A DNA stretch of 32,070 nucleotides from Ignavibacteria bacterium (GCA_030835085.1 JAUQWQ010000039.1:1-32070); one strand, 5' to 3'; shown: positions 9,037 to 16,527, numbered from the stretch's first letter. Notes: generated by a model from the letters alone, not told the origin. Numbers and translations: made by a program.

Positions 9037-9504
9037 TTACTTTTTATCTGAATTATTTAAATCCTTAAGGAAGCAAACACTGTTTTCAATTCCTATATAT
9101 TGCCCGTAATTGGGAATTATTTTATAACCGTTCTTTTTGTACAAAGCTATCGCTTCAGGCTGTCTTTTACCTGTTTCAAGAATGCATTTGACGTAACCAA
9201 GCTCAAGTGTCCACTTTTCAAGTTCATTCAAAACCATTGAGGCTATGCCTCTTGAGCGAAATTTAAGGGGAGTAAACATACGTTTTACTTCCATTGTATC
9301 ACCGGAAAAATGTTTTATAGCGCCGCACCCGGCGGGGATATCATTTTCATAAGCAAGAATTACATGTTTTATAACATCCAGCGTATTGTACTGATTGTAA
9401 AAAGCACGATCACTGCCATCACGCTCGGCCAAGTCAGCATCAAGTTCATTTACAAGCTTAAGGAAATCTTTGTTTGCTGAATCTATTCTGACGCAGTTTA
9501 TCAT
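9037..9504 (-). CDS. GNAT-family N-acetyltransferase
   Basis: 155 aa, the usual size of a single GNAT domain. The acetyl-CoA pyrophosphate loop is RSRGIA (motif A, near residue 100), preceded by strand 4 (MEVKRMFTPLKFR) and followed by the helix SMVLNELEKWTLELG. The C-terminal half has ILETGKRQPEAIALYKKNGY, typical of the MarR-associated/YbfA-like small-molecule acetyltransferases. Substrate unknown. The gene begins 1 nt from the end of the DinB gene, indicating tight coupling. Confidence 0.9.
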   Translation of the reverse strand: MINCVRIDSANKDFLKLVNELDADLAERDGSDRAFYNQYNTLDVIKHVILAYENDIPAGCGAIKHFSGDTMEVKRMFTPLKFRSRGIASMVLNELEKWTLELGYVKCILETGKRQPEAIALYKKNGYKIIPNYGQYIGIENSVCFLKDLNNSDKK

Positions 9505-9505
9505 G

Positions 9506-10012
9506 TTATGGCTGCTTATCCTTCATAACATTATAAAAGTTATAATCAGTATTTGATGCGTCTGTAATTCCAATGTTCCTGCCAATAGTTACAATTTGCC
9601 CCCTGTGGTATGTACCATGATTAACAGCATGCAGCAGGTATTCGTATTTGGGAAGTTCACACTCAAACCATGGACTCACAACTTTCAGTTTAGTTTCAAG
9701 CTCTGCATCTGATAATGAATCTATATGTTTTTTAAGTAACTCAGACCTGTTTAATAATCCTTTAAACACCTCATCGGTTACCAGGTTTTCTGCATCATAT
9801 CTTTTTTCGAAATCGGGGGTTTCGGCAATAACAGAATACCAGTATTCTTCGGTAGCCCAAATATGGTTGAGCGTTTTTATAATACTTGAAAAGCTGGATG
9901 GTAATTCTTTATGCAAAAGTTCACCCGGTTTAGCTGAAAGCCACTTTACGAACTGCCGGTTTGCCCATAAATTATACGCTGCGTAATTTGAAGCAAGTTT
10001 TTGTACACTCAT
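9506..10012 (-). CDS. DinB-like four-helix metalloprotein
   Basis: 168 aa. A DinB/YfiT four-helix bundle is suggested by YAAYNLWANRQFVKWL at the start, LNHIWATEEYW in helix 2 and HAVNHGTYHRGQ in helix 4. His50, His132 and His136 form the expected metal triad. Family members include bacillithiol- and mycothiol-dependent transferases, which would fit the YtxJ encoded near 29775, but many have no known function. The gap to the upstream membrane-protein gene is 22 nt. Confidence 0.87.
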   Translation of the reverse strand: MSVQKLASNYAAYNLWANRQFVKWLSAKPGELLHKELPSSFSSIIKTLNHIWATEEYWYSVIAETPDFEKRYDAENLVTDEVFKGLLNRSELLKKHIDSLSDAELETKLKVVSPWFECELPKYEYLLHAVNHGTYHRGQIVTIGRNIGITDASNTDYNFYNVMKDKQP

Positions 10013-10034
10013 AATGTTTTATGTTTATATATTA

Positions 10035-10379
10035 TTAAGTATTGCTGCTCAACCGGTAAACTAAAATTACCAGTGCTATTAAAACTATTACTGTGTATAT
10101 TCTTTTGTTATACTTTGCCAGCCAGTGAGGCAGGTAAATATCAAAGTTCGCCCGGTCGGAATTTGAATATCTTTCCGCCAGCAATGTGACGGGGCAAACG
10201 CTTCTGAAGATGAGCAAAATAATTACCTCAAGCGCTATGAGTCCAAGGCAAACCCATACCCAAATATCAATTTTATTTTGTATTACAGCATACAGCAGGT
10301 AGAAAATTACCACGTTGAAAAAGACCCAGATGACCGTGTGAAGGAGCTTAACCAGAACTAATTTTTTACTGTCAGTCAT
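10035..10379 (-). CDS. Small integral membrane protein, three predicted TM helices
   Basis: 114 aa. Hydrophobic segments at about 8-30, 38-60 and 93-110. Between the second and third is a polar loop with recognisably conserved-looking residues: CPVTLLAERYS and YLPHWLAKYNKRIY. I cannot name the family with certainty; it has the look of a DUF2784-type small membrane protein. It lies inside the seven-gene run, 8 nt downstream of the methyltransferase gene, so it is probably cotranscribed with it. Confidence 0.75.
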   Translation of the reverse strand: MTDSKKLVLVKLLHTVIWVFFNVVIFYLLYAVIQNKIDIWVWVCLGLIALEVIILLIFRSVCPVTLLAERYSNSDRANFDIYLPHWLAKYNKRIYTVIVLIALVILVYRLSSNT

Positions 10380-10387
10380 TTGGTATA

Positions 10388-11149
10388 TTATTTTACTGCA
10401 ATCACCAGCATCTCATAGTCATCAGTTGTTAATTTATCATTTCTGCTGAATGCGCCAAGCTTCGCGCCGAAAATATCTATCTGTTTGAAGCCAAGTGAAG
10501 TTAAGAGCCATGTTATTTCAGAAGGAACGTAGTATCTTTCATTGCAGTTCAATACTTTATCATTCCCCGCATCATCTTTAACTGTTGTAGTATTAAAATC
10601 GCGAAATGTCATTAAGTCAAATGAATTCTTACCATACTCCGCGCTTCCTTCTTTCTTGTTTGAATCGAAGAAATCTTTAACCGAGTGAAACAACGGGAAC
10701 AACCCATTTAAAGTCGTAAAAATAAGCTTCCCGTTTACTTTAAGCGCATTAGCCGCACCCTGTAATATCCTGAAATTCATTTCATCGGTTTCCATTAATG
10801 AAAAAGCTCCTTCGCATAACATTATCGCCAAATCAAACTCATTAGCAAACGGCAAATTGCGGGCATCGTGTTTTTGAAAATCTATGGTAAGTTTTTCATT
10901 CAGCGCTTTTTCTTTCGCTCGTTTCAGCTGTGAATCCGAGAGATCAACCCCGGTAACATTGTATCCTCTTTTTGTAAGTTCAATTGAATGCCTGCCTGTG
11001 CCGCAGCCGATATCAAGTATCCTTGTTTGTTTATTAAACCCGCATTCTGATTCAATAAAATCACACTCGCCAAATGTGCCCTGAGTGAAATTTTCCTGAT
11101 CATAAGTTAATGCGTAATCTTCAAATAATGTTTCATACCATTGCCGCAT
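10388..11149 (-). CDS. Class I SAM-dependent methyltransferase (Methyltransf_25 type)
   Basis: 253 aa. Motif I ILDIGCGTGRHS (about residues 44-55), strand-2 acidic residue in VTGVDLSDSQ, motif II HDARNLPFANEFDLAIM, and the post-motif ANALKVNGKLIFTT. The N-terminus WYETLFEDYALTYDQE is common in small-molecule methyltransferases of this group. Substrate unknown. It appears to be the first gene of the leftward run that ends at 7102; the ATG at 11149 lies about 130 nt from the convergently placed end of the radical SAM gene. Confidence 0.88.
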   Translation of the reverse strand: MRQWYETLFEDYALTYDQENFTQGTFGECDFIESECGFNKQTRILDIGCGTGRHSIELTKRGYNVTGVDLSDSQLKRAKEKALNEKLTIDFQKHDARNLPFANEFDLAIMLCEGAFSLMETDEMNFRILQGAANALKVNGKLIFTTLNGLFPLFHSVKDFFDSNKKEGSAEYGKNSFDLMTFRDFNTTTVKDDAGNDKVLNCNERYYVPSEITWLLTSLGFKQIDIFGAKLGAFSRNDKLTTDDYEMLVIAVK

Positions 11150-11278
11150 TGTAGTATTTTATTTTTGGTATCATTAAAAAAAATGTGTTTAACAAAATTA
11201 CAAATTACGAAATTTATTTACTATGGATTTATCAGGCTAATGAAATACTATTGGCTGTTGGGATATCGCAGTATTGTT

Positions 11279-12376
11279 CTATTGCTCTATAAACAGTTCA
11301 CCCTGCATTTTATCTATTGGCGGAACGCGGAATAAGTCTTTTCGAGTATGCTGAATATCTTTATTCAACCCGTACCTGAGGCAGCAGGTTTTGAACAGGT
11401 TATGAATATGCTGCGCATATTCGCCTTCGCCGCGCATGCGTGTGCCAAACTGTGGACTCGACATTTCACCACGCCTGATATCCTTAATGCGATTAATTAT
11501 CTTTGATGCTTTTTCGGGGTAAACGCGCCTAAGCCATTCATCAAACAATTCCTTTACGGAGTGGGGGAGCCGCACCATAACTTTCCCTGCGGATTTCGCG
11601 CCGCACTCCGCTGCGGCTTTGAGGATTGCGGGAATTTCCTCATCATTCAGCCCCGGAATTATCGGCGCAGCATTTACACCTACGGGAATTCCCGCAGATG
11701 ATAATTTGTAAACAGTATCCAATCTTTTTGCGGGAACAGATGTCCTTGGTTCCATTTTCCGTGAAAGCTCACGCTTTAATGTAGTTATGCTTATCACAAC
11801 ATTAACCAGATTTAGCTTTGCAAGCTCACTGAGTATATCGATATCCCTTTGAATGAGCGCATTTTTAGTTATCACGCCAACGGGATTCCGGAAATTGAGG
11901 AATACCTTCAGGCATTCACGGGTAATTCCAAGCTTGCGCTCAATTGGCTGATAACAATCCGTGTTGCCGCTGAACATAATTGTCTGCGGCACCCATGATT
12001 TTTTGCGGAACGCTACTTCGAGCAGCTTAGGAGCATCACGTTTGACCATTATTTTGGTTTCGAAATCCAGCCCCGCAGAAAAACCCAGGTATTCGTGCGT
12101 GGGTCTGGCGTAGCAATAAATACAGCCATGCTCACAACCGCGGTATGGATTTATACTATAATCAAACCCAAGGTCAGGGGAATCGTTTTTGGCAAGTATT
12201 GATTTACTGTTATCATTGTAGAATTTAGTTTTAATTCTCACAAGCTCGGGGTCTGAATCAAAGTACTCATCAAACGTGCTCAGGTCGTAATCTATATCCA
12301 ATTGCTCAAACCGGTTCTTTGTATTAACACCAGAGCCTCGTGATTTAAGATCGATATGTTTTTGTGATTCATTCAT
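11279..12376 (-). CDS. PA0069-family radical SAM protein (spore photoproduct lyase-related)
   Basis: 365 aa. The radical-SAM 4Fe-4S motif is Cys81-x3-Cys85-x2-Cys88 in YRGCEHGCIYCYARPTHEY. The surrounding FDYSINPYRG lead, IMFSGNTDCYQPIERKLGITR and the VGVNAAPIIPGLND segment are hallmarks of the COG1533/PA0069 group. The biochemical role of the group is not well defined; its relation to spore photoproduct lyase suggests chemistry on nucleic acid. The C-terminus is QGELFIEQ. Stand-alone gene: a repeat-bearing intergenic region lies upstream and ~130 bases without a gene lie downstream. Confidence 0.92.
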   Translation of the reverse strand: MNESQKHIDLKSRGSGVNTKNRFEQLDIDYDLSTFDEYFDSDPELVRIKTKFYNDNSKSILAKNDSPDLGFDYSINPYRGCEHGCIYCYARPTHEYLGFSAGLDFETKIMVKRDAPKLLEVAFRKKSWVPQTIMFSGNTDCYQPIERKLGITRECLKVFLNFRNPVGVITKNALIQRDIDILSELAKLNLVNVVISITTLKRELSRKMEPRTSVPAKRLDTVYKLSSAGIPVGVNAAPIIPGLNDEEIPAILKAAAECGAKSAGKVMVRLPHSVKELFDEWLRRVYPEKASKIINRIKDIRRGEMSSPQFGTRMRGEGEYAQHIHNLFKTCCLRYGLNKDIQHTRKDLFRVPPIDKMQGELFIEQ

Positions 12377-12736
12377 GTATATTTTCCCGCATCCCTTTTT
12401 CCCTCACCCCCTAACCCCTCTACTTAGAAACAAGTCCTTCGGCCCATAGGGAGAGTGGAGCAATGTTCTAAAGTTTGAGGTTTAGCTCTCATTCGTTACA
12501 GGCGAGGGGAGAGATACCCAAAAATTTCCGGGCTTTTCCCCCCTCTCCTTTAAGGAGAGGGGCAGGGGGGTGAGGTTGCCTTTTATCATTAACTGAATTT
12601 AATATGCATATTGCTTTTATGCAAATCATTGCATGATACTTTTTCATAAAGGCTGTAAAATCACTTCTGAAAAATATTTTCAGAGCTATATAAAAAAAGG
12701 GATTGAATGAAATTGATAGAAAATGCATATTTGTGG
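12377..12736. other. Gene-free region between the radical SAM gene and tRNA-Lys
   Basis: 360 bases with no supportable gene. They hold the imperfect inverted-repeat element at 12402-12575 and, closer to the tRNA, a small perfect hairpin with arms tctgaaaa at 12666-12673 and ttttcaga at 12677-12684. The tRNA promoter must lie in the last ~100 bases, but I see no convincing consensus. The open frame at 12489-12740 (-) is repeat DNA and is not a gene. Confidence 0.7.
12402..12575. repeat. Imperfect inverted-repeat intergenic element with GC-rich hairpin
   Basis: The outer ends are inverted copies: cctcaccccctaacccctct at 12402-12421 and, on the opposite strand, a near match at 12556-12575 (about 18 of 20 positions). 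Inside the right end is a strong hairpin with 10-bp arms cccctctcct (12540-12549) and aggagagggg (12553-12562) around a 3-nt loop. The style matches C/G-rich dispersed intergenic repeats common in Bacteroidota/Ignavibacteria genomes. No coding capacity. Mobility or origin cannot be judged from one copy. Confidence 0.65.
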
Positions 12737-12809
12737 GCATCCTTAGCTCAGTTGGTAGAGCAAATGACTCTTAATCATTAGGCCTGGGGTTCGAGTCCCC
12801 AAGGATGCA
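12737..12809 (+). tRNA. tRNA-Lys (anticodon CTT)
   Basis: A full cloverleaf can be folded by hand. Acceptor gcatcct/aggatgc; D stem gctc/gagc with loop agttggta; anticodon stem aatga/tcatt around loop ctcttaa, giving anticodon CTT, which reads AAG (Lys); T stem tgggg/cccca with loop ttcgagt; discriminator A. The 3' CCA is not encoded. A terminator-like hairpin follows at 12889-12921. No integrase or attachment-site duplication is seen next to it. Confidence 0.96.
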
Positions 12810-12856
12810 CTAAGATTTCACCAAAATCCATCATTTCTTTAAATAATTAGCAGATT

Positions 12857-14545
12857 ATTAAAAAGATAATACCAATCAAAAGCCTTTTAACAGCGGGAAG
12901 CATTCTTCTCGCTGTTTTTTTATCATTTTCGGGTACTGGGTGTACTAAAAAGGACTCCACCGAGAAAATTTTCAGGTATAACGAGCCGAACGGTATCGAG
13001 AGCCTTGATCCTATTACCTGTAACAACTATCCCGCATTGCATGTGCTTATTAATACATGCGAGGGACTTGTTGAGTACGATAAAGAGGCAAAGCTTCAAC
13101 CACTCATTGCCAAAAGCTATGAAGTTTCGCCAGATGGAAAGACTTATACATTCCATTTGCGGAGCGATGTGTACTTCCACGATGATAAATGTTTCCCGGG
13201 CGGTAAGGGCCGTAAGGTTACCGCAAGTGATTTTAAATACTGCTATGAGCGTGTTTGCGACCCGCGTGCAAAAACGCGAGGTTTGTGGGTCTATAGAGAT
13301 AAAGTCGAAGGCGCGGAAGAATTCGCAGCAGCTCCCGACAAAGTGAAAGGTATATCTGGATTCATTGTGCAGGATGACTCGACATTCATAATTAAGCTTG
13401 TTCAGCCATTTGCGCCTTTCCTTAGCATACTTACAATGCCGTACGGCTATGTTTATCCCCGTGAAGCAGTTGAAATGTATAAAGATGATTTTGGATTCAG
13501 GATAGTTGGAACGGGACCATACAGATTTGTAAAATGGGAAGTTGATAAAGAGCTTGCCTGTGCCAAGAATGAAAATTATTGGGCTAAAGATAACGAGGGG
13601 AATGTGCTGCCAAAGATAGACGGTTTTAGTGTATCGTTTATACGGAGTCCCGAAACGGAGTTCCTGGATTTCAAAGAGGGCAAGCTTGATTTCCAGAAGC
13701 CTTCAATTGATGTGTTTGGATTGATAACTGATGATAAGGGCGAGCTTAAACCGGAATATAACTTTGAGCTCATAAAGCAGCCGTATCTGAATACGGTATA
13801 TCTTGGCATAATGCTTAATGTAAAGATGGAGGGCGGCAAGGATAATCCCTTAGCGGAAAATAAAAATCTGCGCCAGGCGCTAAACTACGCAATTGATAGA
13901 GAAAAAATTTGTAAGTTTGTACTTAAGAATAAAGGAACCCCGGGCATTAACGGTCCGTTGCCTATTGGAATGCCGGGATACTCAGCGGATGTAAAAGGGT
14001 ACAGCTACGATAAACTTAAGGCTGTTCAATTGCTTAAGGAAGCAGGTTACCCTGAAGGTAAAGGGTTAACATTAAAGTTGGTTTATCACAACGATGAATC
14101 ACAGCGTGAGCTGTGTGAGGCTTTACAGGCGCAGATGAAGGAAATAGGTGTGAATCTGCAAATTGAAGAGATGCTCGGTGCTACGCACCGCTCAGCGCAG
14201 AATGAAGGTAAGCTGGGCTTCTGGCGCGCCAACTGGGGCGCTGATTACTACGACCCCGAAAATTATTACGCGCTGTTTTACAGTAAGAATGAGACTCCAG
14301 TTGGACCGAATACATCTCATTACAAGAATCCGAAGGTTGATTCATTGTACGAACTGGGATTAAAGCTAACCGATTTTAATGAACGCATGAAGGTATATAA
14401 CGAAATTGATAAACTGATATTTGAAGATTCGCCCTGGATAATTGTGTATTATAATAAGTATATTTACCTTAAGCAGAAGCGTGTTTCAGGAATGTACGTT
14501 GACGGGCTGGGAATTATTAATTTGAAGTATTGCGAGATAAATTAG
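12857..14545 (+). CDS. Oligopeptide-type ABC transporter solute-binding lipoprotein (SBP family 5)
   Basis: An OppA/DppA-like extracytoplasmic binding protein. Family marks: NGIESLDPI near the mature N-terminus, LAxSYEVSPDGKTYTFHLRS-type segment, VTASDFKYCYERV, GTGPYRFVKWE, NENYW, LRQALNYAIDREKI and the RANWGADYYDPENYY block. Canonical starts give only TTG 13037, which would begin inside the mature protein. Upstream in the same frame is a complete lipoprotein signal (KKIIPIKSLLTAGS..., hydrophobic core, lipobox SGTGC), and no ATG, GTG or TTG exists between the in-frame stop at 12848-12850 and that signal. The best start is ATT at 12857, giving 562 aa. No permease or ATPase gene is adjacent, so it is an orphan receptor in this window. 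A terminator-like hairpin overlaps its first 25 codons. Confidence 0.85.
   Translation: MKKIIPIKSLLTAGSILLAVFLSFSGTGCTKKDSTEKIFRYNEPNGIESLDPITCNNYPALHVLINTCEGLVEYDKEAKLQPLIAKSYEVSPDGKTYTFHLRSDVYFHDDKCFPGGKGRKVTASDFKYCYERVCDPRAKTRGLWVYRDKVEGAEEFAAAPDKVKGISGFIVQDDSTFIIKLVQPFAPFLSILTMPYGYVYPREAVEMYKDDFGFRIVGTGPYRFVKWEVDKELACAKNENYWAKDNEGNVLPKIDGFSVSFIRSPETEFLDFKEGKLDFQKPSIDVFGLITDDKGELKPEYNFELIKQPYLNTVYLGIMLNVKMEGGKDNPLAENKNLRQALNYAIDREKICKFVLKNKGTPGINGPLPIGMPGYSADVKGYSYDKLKAVQLLKEAGYPEGKGLTLKLVYHNDESQRELCEALQAQMKEIGVNLQIEEMLGATHRSAQNEGKLGFWRANWGADYYDPENYYALFYSKNETPVGPNTSHYKNPKVDSLYELGLKLTDFNERMKVYNEIDKLIFEDSPWIIVYYNKYIYLKQKRVSGMYVDGLGIINLKYCEIN
12889..12921 (+). terminator. Rho-independent terminator-like hairpin downstream of tRNA-Lys, inside a signal-peptide coding region
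   Basis: Arms aacagcgggaag (12889-12900) and cttctcgctgtt (12905-12916) pair over 12 positions with one G-U, loop catt, followed by seven T (12915-12921). This is a textbook intrinsic terminator for the tRNA transcript. It lies within the reading frame of the oligopeptide-binding lipoprotein that begins near 12857. Confidence 0.7.
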
Positions 14546-14577
14546 AAGTATTATAAAAGAGTTGAAGTGAAAATAGC

Positions 14578-14632
14578 TACCCTCCCATGTCAAAGTCAGG
14601 TCTGCGACTTTCTAAAAGAAGGGGGCTCAAAA
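14578..14632. repeat. Dispersed intergenic hairpin repeat, copy 1
   Basis: C-rich start (accctccc), then atgtcaaagtcaggtctg and cgactttctaaaagaag, ending in ggggg. Inner arms AAAGTC (14592-14597) and GACTTT (14606-14611) form a perfect 6-bp hairpin. The element closely resembles the one at 15464-15513. It lies between the binding-protein gene and the MarC gene. Confidence 0.65.
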
Positions 14633-14675
14633 AGATTCATTGTTATATCATAACCGGAAACATCATTTATATAAA

Positions 14676-15302
14676 ATGTCCATAACAGATCTGCTATCAT
14701 TTACAGGAGTCGCGTTCAGCGTGTTATTCCCGCTGATAAATCCAATCGGGGGAGTGCCCGCATTTTCGGGGTTGACCGCACATGATACACCGGATTTCCG
14801 CAAATCACAAGCGCGGAAGGTCGCAATAAATGTGTTTATTATTCTCATAACCTTTCTGCTTATCGGTAAGCTGCTGCTTGAGTTATTCGGAATTTCGCTG
14901 GGAGTTTTGCAGATAGCAGGCGGACTCATTGTAGCGAACACCGGCTGGCAGATGGTGAATTCCAAAGCTGATGATGAGAAAGAAAAAGCTTCGAAAGTGG
15001 AAAATGTTGATATATCATTTATGCCAATGGCAATGCCGATTCTAAGCGGTCCCGGAGCTATAGGTGCTGTTATAGGCTTATCAACCAACGCAAAGCACAT
15101 ATTTGATTATGTCGGATTAGTTATCGGGATATTCCTGATAGGTATAGTAACATATTTGTTCCTCGTACTATCAATTCCTTTGATGAAAAAACTCGGTTCA
15201 ACCGGAATAAATGTGCTAACGCGTATGATGGGATTTTTTATACTGGCAATTGCGGTGAATCTGGTTTACCAGGGGATACTGGCTTTGACGAAGGCACATT
15301 AA
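14676..15302 (+). CDS. MarC/NAAT-family integral membrane protein
   Basis: 208 aa, the usual family length, with about six hydrophobic helices. MarC marks: FPLINPIGGVPAF in helix 1 (the NP motif), GxxxLxxFGISLGVLQIAGGLIVANTGW in the middle, and PMAMPILSGPGAIGAVIGL (second NP-like/PGAI motif). The start was set at ATG 14676 (MSITDLLSF); an earlier TTG would only add a hydrophilic leader. The family is named after a locus once linked to multiple antibiotic resistance, but its transport substrate is not established. Flanked by dispersed repeats on both sides, so probably a single-gene transcript. A palindrome follows the stop codon. Confidence 0.92.
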   Translation: MSITDLLSFTGVAFSVLFPLINPIGGVPAFSGLTAHDTPDFRKSQARKVAINVFIILITFLLIGKLLLELFGISLGVLQIAGGLIVANTGWQMVNSKADDEKEKASKVENVDISFMPMAMPILSGPGAIGAVIGLSTNAKHIFDYVGLVIGIFLIGIVTYLFLVLSIPLMKKLGSTGINVLTRMMGFFILAIAVNLVYQGILALTKAH

Positions 15303-15306
15303 ATAC

Positions 15307-15327
15307 TATCGAAACGGCGTTTCGATA
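15307..15327. terminator. Perfect palindrome just after the MarC-family stop
   Basis: Arms tatcgaaac (15307-15315) and gtttcgata (15319-15327) around loop ggc, starting 5 nt after the stop codon. The position suggests transcript end formation or mRNA 3' stabilisation, but no T-run follows, so a classical intrinsic terminator is doubtful. Confidence 0.4.
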
Positions 15328-15463
15328 TACAGAGTTACCCCGTTGTTGAAAATCAGAAGACAAACCTTCCAGCCACAAAGTGGTGTAAGGCGCAGCCCCC
15401 ATCTTGGATCTTTGGAATTCAAAATATAAGTTTAATTGTGGATAAATTAATACTAAAGTTCTT

Positions 15464-15513
15464 CATCCCCCCAATGTCAAAGCCAGTTCTTCGATTTAAA
15501 AACAAGGGGGGAC
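15464..15513. repeat. Dispersed intergenic hairpin repeat, copy 2
   Basis: Six C (15467-15472) and six G (15506-15511) flank atgtcaaagccagttcttcg and a short A-rich segment. The order and spacing match copy 1 at 14578-14632, sharing atgtcaaag, c-ag-tct-cga and the terminal G run. The outer arms can pair as a hairpin; the inner arms of copy 1 are degenerate here. Confidence 0.65.
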
Positions 15514-15540
15514 GTTTTCTAACTAAATCATAAATCTTTT

Positions 15541-15564
15541 CTTTGTGTCTTTGAGTCTTTGTGG
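15541..15564. repeat. Triple 8-bp intergenic repeat
   Basis: ctttgtgt, ctttgagt and ctttgtgg in direct succession, followed by a T-rich tail. This 'ctttg.gt' pattern recurs between genes in many bacterial genomes; function unknown. It lies just 24 bases after the end of the leftward Ppx/GppA frame. Confidence 0.5.
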
Positions 15565-15588
15565 CAGTCTTTTTGTTTTGTTTTTATT

Positions 15589-16527
15589 TTAAATAACATC
15601 CCTCAAAAACACGCCATACCTTAAGCCTTTTGTACTGACCTTAACATTATCAAATCCGAATTTTCTCATAAAACATTTTAGTATCAGTATACCCGGAATG
15701 ACTATATCAGCTCTGCCTGTCATATAATCACCCATGCCATACAATTCTTCAATGGGCATTGGAATCAGGCGGTTCAGCACACTTTCAATCTCAGTGATTG
15801 AAATGTTCAATCCATCAACTTTGTTTGCATCAAATTTATCAAGTCCAAGTACTATTGCACCAAGCGTTGTGACTGTACCCGCAACACCGATAAGTTCAGT
15901 ACCTGCAATATCGAAATCAATTTCCTTTAAATGTTCATTAATGAATTTCTCTGCGTTCATTATATCATCAAAAGCAGGGGGGTGGTTATTTAAATATTTT
16001 TCGTTTAATCTGACTGAACCGATATTCATGCTTTTTCCGGTTATCTGCCCGGCCAGCAGATCGTTTAATGTGTTAATCGGGTTTGCTGAAGTTGTAATTT
16101 CCGTGCTCCCGCCCCCGATATCAATTGTTGTTAGTCTTGAATTACTTCCAAGTTTATCGTACACGCCTCCGGCATAGGTCCATTTAGCTTCATCACTTCC
16201 GGAAAGAATCTCGATTTCAATTCCCGTATTAAGCTTTATCGCGCTGATGAATTCATCCCTGTTATGTGAATCCCTGATAAAGCTTGTAGCGGTAGCCGTA
16301 ATTTTATCAGAATCATGGTCTTCGCTGATATCGTTATACTCTTCAAGTATATCTATTGCTTTCTGTATGGATTCAGGCAGTATATTACGGTTTGAATCAA
16401 CCCCTTTTCCAAGCCTTGGTACCCGCTGTATATCAAGTATTGTTTTAATATTTCCGGTTTGTTCATCGTACTCTGCTATAAGCATTAGGATGGTATTTGT
16501 ACCTATATCGATTGTAGATCTTATCAT
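15589..16527 (-). CDS. Ppx/GppA family phosphatase (exopolyphosphatase / pppGpp phosphohydrolase)
   Basis: 312 aa from ATG 16527, the short ~300-residue single-module form. The actin-like ATPase fold is visible: phosphate-1 loop IDIGTNTILMLIAEY at the very N-terminus, TATSFIRDSHNRDEFI, ILSGSDEAKWTYAGGV, phosphate-2 loop IDIGGGSTEI, and VAGTVTTLGAI. Such proteins hydrolyse polyphosphate or pppGpp; which is preferred cannot be read from sequence. ATG 16527 was chosen over 16554 because the IDIGTNT motif normally lies at the start and because it gives a 4-nt ATGA overlap with the prmA stop, indicating translational coupling. Confidence 0.92.
   Translation of the reverse strand: MIRSTIDIGTNTILMLIAEYDEQTGNIKTILDIQRVPRLGKGVDSNRNILPESIQKAIDILEEYNDISEDHDSDKITATATSFIRDSHNRDEFISAIKLNTGIEIEILSGSDEAKWTYAGGVYDKLGSNSRLTTIDIGGGSTEITTSANPINTLNDLLAGQITGKSMNIGSVRLNEKYLNNHPPAFDDIMNAEKFINEHLKEIDFDIAGTELIGVAGTVTTLGAIVLGLDKFDANKVDGLNISITEIESVLNRLIPMPIEELYGMGDYMTGRADIVIPGILILKCFMRKFGFDNVKVSTKGLRYGVFLRDVI

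Larger units (their letters stand above)
15303..15588. other. Gene-free, repeat-rich region between marC-like and ppx-like genes
   Basis: 286 bases between two converging genes, with no supportable ORF. Contents in order: a 9-bp-arm palindrome (15307-15327), a short palindrome ccac-aaa-gtgg near 15375, the second dispersed hairpin repeat (15464-15513) and an 8-bp triple repeat (15541-15564). Confidence 0.7.

Noticed and set aside
12489-12740. 83-codon open frame on the minus strand
   Set aside because: Runs through the inverted-repeat element and into the tRNA; low-complexity proline/glycine product, not a plausible protein.
12857-14545. Calling the solute-binding gene a pseudogene because it lacks an ATG
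   Set aside because: The frame is open for over 560 codons with all family motifs and an intact lipoprotein signal; a non-canonical start or a single-base error explains it better.
12737-15588. tRNA-integrated genomic island
   Set aside because: No integrase and no duplicated tRNA 3' end was found; the genes downstream are ordinary chromosomal types.
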